A stretch of 64,000 nt of DNA from Gymnopus androsaceus JB14 (Eukaryota > Basidiomycota > Agaricomycetes > Agaricales > Omphalotaceae), in contig ML769467.1 of NCBI GenBank assembly GCA_009733575.1, forward strand, positions 62,001 through 126,000, read 5' to 3'. Every line of letters starts with the position of its first letter. The first letter of the stretch is position 1. Position numbers and translations under genes: made by a program. A model generated the notes under the pieces. It had not been told where the DNA came from. It saw only the letters and a list, made by a program, of their open reading frames with translations, and made no database searches. This document shows, one piece after another, positions 54,511 through 64,000 of the stretch.

Positions 54511-57500
54511 ACCTGTCAAGCTTTAGACGTTTCTAGTCTCAAGAATCCAGATCCAACGATATAAATGAACTTCTCGTTTACATTTCACAGACGAAGACGA
54601 TTGCCAGTGCTTCGACTCGGAGGATGTAAACTATGACTATATTATGTTCAACTCCACGGCCATGAAAGAAAGAGGAAACTAACGCAGCGCAACTTGGAAC
54701 TGAGGTTGCCTTGGAGGGTTTTCCCCGAGTTCAGTGCATTTTTCAAACGGATGAGAGACCAGCTAAATGATGGAATCGAGGGCTCGACGCTGTGGGTGAT
54801 GTCAAAATTTCTTTCCCAATTGGGAACTGCGCGCGCTCATTCATGTTCATTGTTTATAGCCGAACTAAGCTCGCGGATATTGTGATACTTCTAGCTCCGT
54901 TTACATAAGTAGTAGCTAGGCTGACTAAAATTTATCATACTTCATCGCAAAAACAAGTCTTTGGTTGGTTTTATTGCTTTATGTAGCATCCTTGAGGCCG
55001 CCTCTGGTTTCATCAATTTAACAAGCCTCACATCTTCTTATCGTGAACATTCCAGTCCTAGTGGTACCTGAATTCAAGCCACCAAGTGCGTTTACCAGCA
55101 AAGTAACCTACCGACTGTCAAAGCGATCATATCAAGCTTCTGTGCCTGCACTCGACCGCGCTTCACGTTCGTAATATCGTATGTTTCTGGCAGTATTTGT
55201 GCCTTCGACATCCCTGCATCCTTAGTTATCAGTGTAATAAGTAGGAGCGTAGAGCGGAATACCGTCGCCGTAACTCAACACTCACCTCGAGACGGACACG
55301 AGGGATGTCGAATTGTATACGACATAATTTTGAAGCAAGGTTTCATTATTGCATTTGGGTAACTTATGGCTTTCGTATGAGCCAATTGAACTCTTGGAAT
55401 TCGAATAACGTATACTTTGCCTCCCGAGGTCAGGAGAAGCTGTAGAGTTGCATACTGTAGCGGCCCTTAGCCGCGACCATTTCGGTCTCGGAAAGATGAG
55501 AATCACTATGTAGACGCGCTTTCACCTTCGATCAGGACGGCGTGATGCTCAGAGATGTATTTTTGCAAGCCAAATTCAAGAGTAGCATTCTCCTCGATAC
55601 TATCATACGACGGGAGAGATTACTAGTAGCCTTGTTCTTCTGACAAAGATGAGAGGTCGTGCTCCCTCCACAGAAGGACTGGTTAGGCACACGAGCACTT
55701 ACATCCGAGATTCAAACATTTTGATTCTTGAATAAGGCAAAATTGACCACGTCCTCAACGCAACTCCAGGTCCAGCGCTTTCCGCGAACACCAAGAACAC
55801 GCATTTACAACGTGTTCTCGAAATCCGTTTCCAATTTCTGATATTCAGATGAATGGAACACCACGGTCATACGTTCAAGTCAGGAATCTGACACAGTGTG
55901 AGTACGAGTACATTTGAAGTTAGCACTGAGGAAGATGAAAGGAGAAATGAAAGGGAAAAAGAAGCTGGCCCTCGGGTTTGGAAGGGAAAAAGATATTCAC
56001 GAGACAGATGAGTGAGAAGAGGTGAGGATGGGCACGATAAAGGGACATATGTAGATCAGGAAGCTTCGAAGATAGAATTGGCACCCTTTCCTTTGACTTC
56101 GAGATATCGCTAAAGACGTTGAGCATGCGTCTGTAGATCGGCAGGCGTTCAAGCTTTAATTGAAAGGGTCTATCAAAGGACTGAGAAACCTTATAGCTGG
56201 AATGATGAGAGAGGCCGAAGCAAGCCAGTTCAGTTGACGCAGGGACGCGAAGTAAAGCAAACAAACCAATGTGGCATATCTACGATAGAGAGACATCCAA
56301 ATGAGATTGCGCAAAAGCCTCTGCCTGGAGGCGTAAAGGCGCACATAAAAGTGGACAATACTTATTTAGAACCCTTCAGAGGGAAGTAACATTGCCATCT
56401 GGAGAACATTAGGCGTCCTGCGCTTTGCGTATGATCCGCGAAGATAAAGAGTGTCATAGAGCCGGATAGAGGATATTTTAATACATATTCGGAGCTCCTC
56501 GACGGCGTAACTCTGCTCCAAATCCCACTCCCAGTGCAATTGTAATAGGAGTTGAGGATTTATTTTGAAAACATGCGTATGAGTTTGGCCGAAATGTGGA
56601 GGAAGAAGATGGAACCAATGAAGACCAGGGAAAGGACAAGAACGATGAAAGGATCACTAGATGAAAAAATCATTAGGGAGTTCACGCATTCGAATAGTGC
56701 TACAACTCACACTCGTAACCCAGGCGAATCGTCCGTGTATAGCTTCAGCATTGTGTTTGAAGACCCGCCTGCACCTGCAGCCCGACTAGAATTGGGCCTT
56801 ACAGCCTGGTTCCCTGTGGCTCGCCGCCTATTTCAAAAAGTAAGGATTTCAAGTTCTCGAAAGATAATTTCTTCAAGACACACCGGATTTGAGCACCAGG
56901 CGGCTTCGCTACGGAAGATGTGGCAGAACGAGTGGCCGGGGAACGAGGAGTATCAGAGTCAGACTGAAAGCATAGATTAGTTTGAGCAACAAAAAAAGTA
57001 CCTCAGTCACTGACCATAGTAATAAAGAAAGGTTTTGCTGGCAGTCATTAGTTAGCGCTGAGGTTCGTGTCAGTCACACGTGAGATCGACACGTCGCAGC
57101 AGCGCCTATTTCCACCTCTTATTCCGCACGACCCTCGTTGGGTCCCCGGTCAATCATTAATGCGTATACTCGATTCGACAATCCGTCTGCTCGTCATTGC
57201 TCCTTCTACTAAATAAATGACGAACAGCTTTTCGATTGCGCGATGCGAACGTATATAACCAGTTCTTCGGGGCACTACTTTTGTGTCTACAGGGGCTAGG
57301 AGAAAACCCGCTTGAGCAGTACTCCAGATCCCTAATACGTGTACATTTTCATAAACCACTTCGTCCCTCAAGCTAATTAGGATCCAATTCAATCAGCACC
57401 ACTCTAGACTCCACGGCCTTCAGAAAATAGTAATACTTGGATGGCGGAGATCTCAAGTAAGTTTCGGTTCCATGTTACCGAGTTACATGTATGCGTACGG

Positions 57501-58588
57501 TTGATGTATGACAGTAGACCTGCGTATAAAGCTGGAGAATCCCCACGGCTTCGCAGTTCTAGTGTCGCGTCGCGCATGTCTCATCGTATCATATGACTGT
57601 AGAGTAGTATCTCTGCCCTCAGCCCAGGCCCTTCACTGCTCCCATCTCAACCACATATCCCTAGTATTCTATCGTCTGGTAGACGAAAGCCAAGCCCTCG
57701 GAAGAGATCATGCGAAATGATTGGCTTTCCCCTCGATCGAGCACACCTGGGTGTCTGAACGTCGCATACTGACACCCATAATCCGTTTCAACCAGGCGGG
57801 TTTATTCGCTTGTACAAGGTCCGGAGCCCTCTTTAATTGTCTTGTTTGTAAGTAGGACGTATTGTTGGCTAGTCACAGATACACAGTCCAAGGTGTGTTC
57901 CACTCTGCTCTTGATCACGCGTCTAATTAAGCACCAACATTGTAGCCAAGCTTTCTTGCTGGAGACTAAGTGGGGTATTGGATCATTTGAGCCTTCTGCC
58001 AACTTTCCCAGTTCCAGTCAGTCGAAATTTGCCAAAAATCAGCTAGTCTCGAATGCTTCATCGCGGATGTTGGTATCTACCGATCTGATGTCAGATAAAA
58101 ACTTACACCGTCTACATCAAACAATGGAGGGAATTTGGAGAACCTCAAGATCACGGACATCACCTTAATATTGCGAGTCGTCCAATAGCCAGCCTATGTA
58201 TTAGGCGAAGGAGAAGCTCAATGTCAAGGAACAAATAAACATACTCATAATCGACATCCTGGAATCTCAGCGGCAGTTCGGTATCTATTTACATTTTCCG
58301 CATGCTGATTTCCGAGTCTCCGACCTGGACACGATCTGGTCCTCTGATTTGTTCGAACAAAGCGACGTGACATGGTTCATTTCGTCTCGCTCGCTTATCC
58401 TGCCTCGTGTCCCCTAAATCGAGGCTTCGCCGTATCGGGATGGTTTCTTCCTTTTAGATCATTCTCCTCTAACCACCGGGTGGCACGTGTTGACACATCC
58501 GTTTCATTCATATATTGCGGTTTACTTACTTTCGCCTATCTGGCTCTCGGTCAGACTCCCCCGGCACCAACCGCTCCCTCCTCCATTG
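54511..58588. other. Long stretch without a convincing gene
   Basis: About 4 kb. ORFs at 54694-54885, 55920-56264 (minus), 56552-56980 and 57842-58168 show no domain, no splice-consistent extension and no repeated family words that I recognise. The ORF at 56552-56980 (142 codons, basic, with an EDPPAPAARLELGLTAWFP segment) is the best of them but remains unsupported. The last 300 bp should hold the promoter of the second RING gene. Confidence 0.4.
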
Positions 58589-60379
58589 ATGTTCAGTCTT
58601 GGTTCAGGCTCAGTCTGCGATGTCTGTCTTGAATCTTTTGGCCTTGACTTGAAGGCGCCGTGCTCTATCTCGTGGTACGTACCCTTTCAGATCAGTGCTT
58701 TGTTGTCTGACATACTTTTAGCGGTCACGTATTCTGCGCAGACTGCCTTCAGCATATCACGCGTCAAAGTTGTCCTTTGTGCAGAATTCACTTCGACCCT
58801 CGATTGATTGTCAAGCTTCACGTTGATTTGGACAGTCTCAAAGCCGCGTCGGCCAGTGCTGAGGATTCAAAATCTGCTGAAGAGGAGGCTCGCTCTCTTC
58901 ATGAAAGGATCGCTGCTGTGGCCAATAGAGGCACCACTGAAGCTAACCTACGTGCGTTGATATCGGAGTGTAAAACATTCCTCTCAAATCAGCCTCGAAA
59001 TTTGGTGAGCCTTGTCAGTCTCCGACTACACATGGGACTTATCGCGTCATTCTCTTTCAGTTCCAGGATTTGCGCGTCAGCCTTCGCATGATTGCTTATC
59101 TTTGTGAAGTGAAAAGTACTTTGAGGTCACAGAATCAGGCGGTGGATTCATACAAAGAACAGCTTGAAGGGAAGCAGACAGAACACGAAGAACTTTCAAG
59201 GCGGGTATTGGAGCTTGATGGTGCTAGGAAAGAGGCAGTTAATGCAAGAAGAAAGGCTGAAGGAGAGAGAAAGGATATACAAGCCAATGCAGTGCAACGA
59301 GAGCTGGAACTCACGCAGAAGGTATCGGATATGCAGAACAAGTACATTGATCTCTTGGAGTGAGTCTCCTCATTGTCATACTTGTGCTTTACCTTTACTA
59401 ACGCGCTTCTACTAGACAAGTAAGTCTTGGATTCTTCGAATGGTCTTACTACTTGCTCAAGGCACTCTAGCTGAACAAGCAAAAAGCACTGAATGACGCT
59501 CTCCGGGAGGAACTTCACTGCCTCAATGGCTCATTCTACAGTGAGCAAGCCGACTATCAACGTCATTCCAAATCCAAGCCTAGCCTAGATTCGTTGAGAC
59601 CGTCTGGTGAGACGCGGGCTGATCGCTCGGAGCTGAGAGGGCTTAACGTGCCCGAGCAAGAGTTTATGATTTCACCTCTTCCTGAATTCACAAGCAATGC
59701 TCTCGCCGCAGACAACTTCGTGGGCCTTCCGAGTGAAGAGGATTCGATGGATAACACCGGTGGCTGCGGAGCCGTGGACTGTCCTCATTCATGCGACTGC
59801 TCACAGTTCACCTCAGAAGAAGTACCATCTAATCCTCCGACAGTTCCGGTGACACCAAGCTTGCTTTCTTTGACGGCGCCTAGCTTTGATGGTGATCATA
59901 GAGCTTCGCGATCGCATTCTTTCTCCAGTCGCTCGGCCATTCCCACTCGGCCCGCTTCACCGGTTGTGCGTCCTATTCCGGACCAACTTCCTCACGAGCG
60001 AAACAGTCTATTGCGCAATCATTTCCATGATTTGCTCTCTGACACTCCTGCGAGCATGGCTTCGTCTCTACCCAACTCGGTAGACTATCCCTCATACGAC
60101 AGCAGTGGAAGCTCTCCCAGTCAACGGTCGTCTCCACCTCGCTCTATACCATCTCGATCCCTTGAAAGCTCTTTCGCTTCCATGTCTCCTGCACCTATTC
60201 CAATCCCTTCAGTCCAGCCGACCACTTCAATTACGACTGCAGGCTTCTATACCATCGCACAGCAATCTTCCGCAACGACCAGCTTTGTCGCGGGCCAGCA
60301 GTCACGCAGTCGCGATGGAGAATGCTCAGCGGGAGAAAAGGAAAGAGCATGGTGCAGGCGACCGTCGGAAGTCGGATAA
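58589..60379 (+). CDS. RING-finger / coiled-coil protein, probable E3 ligase (copy 2)
   Basis: Exons 58589-58674, 58722-59004, 59061-59359, a 4-base microexon 59416-59419, and 59471 onward. RING: CDVC at residue 10, then CGHVFCADCLQHI and CPLCRIHF, followed by KLHVDL. A long coiled coil spans residues about 75-240 (RRVLELDGARKEAV, ARRKAEGERKD, LELTQKVSDMQNKYIDLLE). The C-terminal 300 residues are serine/proline-rich with basic patches. The frame of the last exon closes at 60379; a later intron and an SR-rich continuation to about 60717 (RSMRESSRRSKNH) or a little beyond are possible. The start, RING spacing and intron in the RING match the gene at 10.5 kb, so the two are paralogues. Confidence 0.78.
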
Positions 60380-60849
60380 GGTGGAAAGGACTCGTGACCA
60401 TTCACGAGAACCTGGCGCTGAAGCAACATCGCTACTCTCCAGAGTCCCCAATACATCAGTCAACTTTTCCTGACTCTGAAAGGGCGCGTCCTCCTCTTCC
60501 TTTTTCCACCAAGCCTGAATCTCAGGCTCTTTCCCCCACCACACAGAGCGATCCACGGGATGGCGAACGTTCATCGTCGAACCGTTACGGCTCTTCTGAG
60601 TCTGACCGATCCATGCGCGAATCTTCGCGCCGCTCGAAAAACCACATTCAAGTGCATGAACTTGATTTTAATTCTGCTGCTCAGGTATCCAGCTCTGTCG
60701 GTCGATCCTCCCCCTGACGCCTTCCTCCTTCAAAACTGGAATGCCTCGTCCCTCTCGGGACTCCTCGAGTGCTTACGGGGTCAGGGGTCAAAGTCCTTCC
60801 TACCACTATGACAACTGCGAGTACAAGTTTAGCTGGATTTGCTTAACGT

Positions 60850-61153
60850 TCAATTTCATTCTCGATTCTATGTTACTGAATTAAGACTCTCGGAGACATT
60901 ACCTGCATTTTTCTTTCTTTAGACATCGGAACAAACCACTCATAGCTGAACCTTTATCTCATATGTTTATTCGTTCCTCGAAGGACGACTTTCGCATCCA
61001 TCTTCTGTACTGGCTAAATCTACGCGTCATTTGTATATTTTGTACATATGTAAAGGAATAATTGCACGTCACATATCATGTTGCTTTTTGTCTGCTGCGA
61101 GTACCCAAGTTCCTATTGTGGTAAGTACCTGTTGTGGCGCTCAAAGATACAAG
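60850..61153. other. 3' flank of the second RING gene
   Basis: AT-rich; no feature beyond probable polyadenylation signals. Confidence 0.3.
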
Positions 61154-61456
61154 ATCCGTCCAGGTATGAAGGGAGAGGATCGGACTCAGTCCAGACTGAA
61201 AAATCGCGCCAGGTGGGTGGAAATCTAGACTCGCTTCTTTGCATCCATGAACACCATACTACCGAGGGCCTGCTAACTTTCAACTAACAACTCTCAAAGG
61301 TTAAATCCGTCCAGGTATGAAGGAGAGAGGATCGGACTTAGTCCAGACTGAACAATCGCGCCAGGTGGGTGGAGATCTAGACTCGCTTCTTTGCATCCAT
61401 GAACACCATACTACCGAGGGCCTGCCAACTTTCAACTAACAACTCTCAAAGGTTAA
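61154..61456. repeat. 151 bp tandem duplication
   Basis: Two adjacent copies (61154-61304 and 61305-61456), each starting ATCCGTCCAGGTATGAAG and ending CAACTCTCAAAGGTTAA, about 96% alike by eye. No coding frame is shared with a neighbour; it lies between converging genes. Confidence 0.92.
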
Positions 61457-61760
61457 TTTCGGAAACTAACATTTGAGTGGAGAGCACAATGGTCGGACGA
61501 TTGAAGAGACGCTTCTACCGTGAATGAAGCACCCATGATCACGGTAAAATATAAGCAAAACATCCAGGCAAGGAAAGAGAGAAAGAAGATAACCGGATCT
61601 TCATGTCGAGACGCTACATATGATATCCGCGCCGATAACGACTGCACAAAGGTAAGGTATTATTTGGGCTAAAACATAGCAGAATAAGGAAGCATAAGTA
61701 GCAATACAGGTAAATCCAACAATAGAAAACGAAGAGTAGCACTGTGTAGGGGTACTATGC
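61457..61760. other. 3' flank of the R-SNARE gene
   Basis: No gene recognised; the ORF at 61453-61647 (minus) is hydrophobic by chance composition. Confidence 0.3.
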
Positions 61761-62742
61761 TTAGTTTGACGATCCACATCTCAATCCAGCACCACAAAAC
61801 TGTGCGAGCAATACCCAGAGCAACACCTAAAGAAGATAAAAAGTTTTAGCTTCGTATGGATCTATGAGAAGTTCCATCTCACCAGCGCCACCAGAATACC
61901 CAGACAGAGAATCTTCTTATTTTTCCACCACATCTGACGCCTGACATTTCGAGCACCTCGTCTGAACGCAGTAGCTTGACCGGCCATGACATCGGTCTTG
62001 TCTACTAAAAGTTCGATTCTCTCACCCCGACTGAGAATCTGCTCAACATTCTGGACCATGATATCTTTGACTTGATTGAGCTCTGTTTGAGCACGAGCAA
62101 TTTCATCTACAGGGGGAGCAGTGTTGTAGGTGTTCACCAGATTCGCAATTGTGGGCGCAAATGTCCCTTGCAAACCATAGGCTGCAGTTCTGGATCATCG
62201 AGGGAAGAAGATGAGGGTGCTTCTAGGAACTGTATGTTTTCCTCGATCAGTTTCTGTATTAGAGAAATCAGGCAGGTTCCACACCTTTCTCTGGAGTTCG
62301 GATAGGAATGCGAACGGCATTCTCCTGCAATCTTAATTAAGCACGATCCCTTCAAACTAAATAAACCGCATACCGTCCTGCAGAGTCGTCAGCCATTACC
62401 AGATATGTAAATCCACCTTCGGAAATATAGTGGAAAAGATAGTTTTCCCAAACATAGGTGAGTTTGCTTCGAGTCTTTGTTCAATGGATGCCGAGGCCTT
62501 GAAGAATCCTAACAACCCACCTGTTATTGGGAGGAATCTTTGAAAGTATAGTCTGAGTCGCTAATAGAACAATCTGGTCATTCACGCTTCAACAAAGTTG
62601 CGAAACAAACCTTGAGAGAAATCTCGACTGCCCGCTTTATGTTCAGCGAGAATCGTAGATCCTTGGGCAACTAGGGCGTGTATCTGGAGTGATAGTTTCA
62701 GCGTAGCAAGAATTAATAAGAGGTAATACTGACAAGGGACAT
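61761..62742 (-). CDS. Longin-type R-SNARE (VAMP7/Nyv1 group)
   Basis: Exon 1 is nine bases (62742-62734, MSL); exon 2 is 62683-62611 (IHALVAQGSTILAEHKAG), the start of a longin domain; later exons give TQTILSKIPPNN, KLTYVWENYLFHYISEGGFT and FAFLSELQRK. The SNARE motif follows (QTELNQVKDIMVQNVEQILS, zero-layer arginine in LSRGER, then ELLVDKTDVM), the juxtamembrane VRRQMWWKNKK, a transmembrane segment across the last intron (ILCLGILVALVLLWVLL) and a short luminal CGAGLRC tail, last exon 61826-61761. The product should drive fusion at the vacuole or endosome. Near 62170-62230 the two flanking frames do not join with a standard intron; either an unusual splice or a 1-base change lies there. Confidence 0.85.
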
Positions 62743-63511
62743 GGCTGAAGAGAAGCTCGAGACCGTTTGGGACAACCAGCGAATAGCGACCGGCACTGCG
62801 CAGTGATGATGTCACTCATAACGTTGCACACGTGGTTACTAATCCCTTTTTGTACCGCGTCCCGCCGGCGCGCGTCGGTATAGTAGGCTTGTGTATAAGG
62901 GTGGTAGCATATTCCCCTGGATGGAAAACCCCGATTCAGGACCAATTTAACAGCAGCTTGAAACAATCTCAATGCGCCAGAGAACTCTCTGAAAACAAGC
63001 TTAGCACATGTCAAGACAAACATCGATAACAGTCCCTTTTCGAGAAACCTGGGGCGAGGTTTTCTATTCTAGAAACCGTATAGATAAATCGGGGGTCGGA
63101 CCTCAAATTCGTCGGAGTAATCTGCCAAGTTTCCAGATCTCCGACTCGAGGGTTCAGTGTTTATTTCTTGCAGGTTATCGAGCGATGGATCCTATCACGG
63201 ATGGATGAAGAAGATGCTGTTCATACATAGACATGATTTATACATATATAAATACAATGAGATTCCAATGCAAAAGAAGAAGAAGGAAAAAAAAACTCGA
63301 AAGAGAAGAAAGAAAGAAAGGAAATCGCACAGCAGTTTAAGTAGCTTAATTATAACAAGAGAAAAGCGAGGTTGAGAGCGTCAATGGAAATAGAAATGTG
63401 CGTCGTGTAGAGAAAGTTATGCTTGAAGATCCCTATGCGAAGGGGTCCACAAAACCACCCCATCTGATACTCACTTGGCTGTAGAAATCGACACACAAGA
63501 CCTACAACTCC
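62743..63511. other. Intergenic between R-SNARE promoter and 3' end of the edge gene
   Basis: Divergent from the R-SNARE start. A purine-rich run (AAGAAGAAGGAAAAAAAA, AGAAAGAAAGAAAGG) stands at 63272-63330. No gene recognised. Confidence 0.45.
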
Positions 63512-64000
63512 TCATCTGTAGAGAGTTCCCTCAGTCTCGTACCCATCAAAACTAAACGCTCGTAAGAACAACCCATGAGACGCCCTCGGAGTAGGCGCAG
63601 CAAAAGCGGGAATGGGTGAATACCCATTCCTTCGATCTTCCCCATCGTTCCCCAACTCCAAACCCAATGAATTACCTACCGGAGTGGCGCTGTTCGCATT
63701 GGAAGCACGACTCTGGACTGTATTCACATTGGGTACCGCGGGGGAAGAATTGTATTCGTGAATGAGTGCACGCGGAGGTGCACTTCCTAGCGAGGAAGAA
63801 TTAGTGTAGCCACCAAAGTTGGGCAACGTGGGTAAGGGATTGTGATTGGGGTATGCGGAGCCGTTGGTGTATGCAGGAGTATAACTATTGTTGGCAGTAG
63901 TTGCACCAGGGAAAGGCATTGAAGCCATGTGCGAGGGTCGAGGACGGGTGGATCCATTCCCATTGGTGGTGTTGCTAGAATTTACTGGGAGCGAAGTGAG
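63512..64000 (-). CDS. 3' end of an unidentified gene, cut by the window edge
   Basis: The frame is open from the right edge (64000) to the stop at 63512, 162 codons. It is low in complexity and rich in asparagine, serine, proline and threonine (SSNTTNGNGS, NHNPLPTLPNFGGYTNSSS, NSSPAVPNVNTVQSRASN), ending LFLRAFSFDGYETEGTLYR. Such tails are common in fungal regulators, kinases and RNA-binding proteins; no domain is visible in this part, so no function is given. Confidence 0.6.
   Translation of the reverse strand, partial: LTSLPVNSSNTTNGNGSTRPRPSHMASMPFPGATTANNSYTPAYTNGSAYPNHNPLPTLPNFGGYTNSSSLGSAPPRALIHEYNSSPAVPNVNTVQSRASNANSATPVGNSLGLELGNDGEDRRNGYSPIPAFAAPTPRASHGLFLRAFSFDGYETEGTLYR

Overview
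The window is nuclear DNA of a filamentous basidiomycete, most likely a mushroom-forming Agaricomycete. Genes are split by many 45-70 bp GT-AG introns. The gene families fit as well: DUF6536 membrane proteins, a seven-helix family, a longin R-SNARE, a Zn2Cys6 regulator, and KDZ transposons with a TET/JBP dioxygenase. No species assignment is attempted.

Layout. 1-17 kb is ordinary gene space: a 5' part of a fused lysine-ketoglutarate reductase/saccharopine dehydrogenase gene (runs off the left edge), ribosomal protein uS11 (RPS14), a Zn2Cys6 transcription factor, a RING/coiled-coil protein, a SET-domain protein and an Iml2/TTC39-type TPR protein. 17-24 kb is repeat-affected: a roughly 300 bp F-box-like gene remnant occurs twice (17.08-17.39 and 23.76-24.10 kb) around a 6.4 kb block holding a CpG-poor seven-helix gene and an array of hairpins with covarying arms.

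24.2-47.7 kb is a nested transposon complex. A 3' fragment of a heme peroxidase gene was hit by a 22.3 kb Ty1/copia element (364 bp LTRs, 5 bp target duplication). That element was itself hit by a 364 bp MITE-like element and by a 16.15 kb KDZ-superfamily DNA transposon (terminal inverted repeats, probable 9 bp duplication). The KDZ element carries a CxC/KDZ transposase and, head to head with it, a TET/JBP 5-methylcytosine dioxygenase. It also carries a gene with an RNase H1 N-terminal-like domain, a long proline-rich accessory gene, several small uncharacterised genes and a tRNA-like unit. Between elements and host, the decay marks are CpG transitions: all four LTR differences and four in-frame TGA stops fit CpG to TpG change.

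47.8-53 kb has a DUF6536 membrane protein and the complete heme peroxidase, of which the 24-25 kb fragment is a duplicate. 53-64 kb has weak ORFs, a second RING/coiled-coil gene paralogous to the first, a 151 bp tandem duplication, a VAMP7/Nyv1-type R-SNARE and the 3' end of an unidentified gene at the right edge.

How parts may work together: the transposase and the TET-like oxidase are divergently transcribed within one element, so an enzyme able to remove silencing marks moves with the element, while the CpG decay around it suggests the host methylates this DNA. That link is inference. Exon boundaries were read by eye from splice motifs and frame; those quoted with full coordinates keep an open frame throughout.
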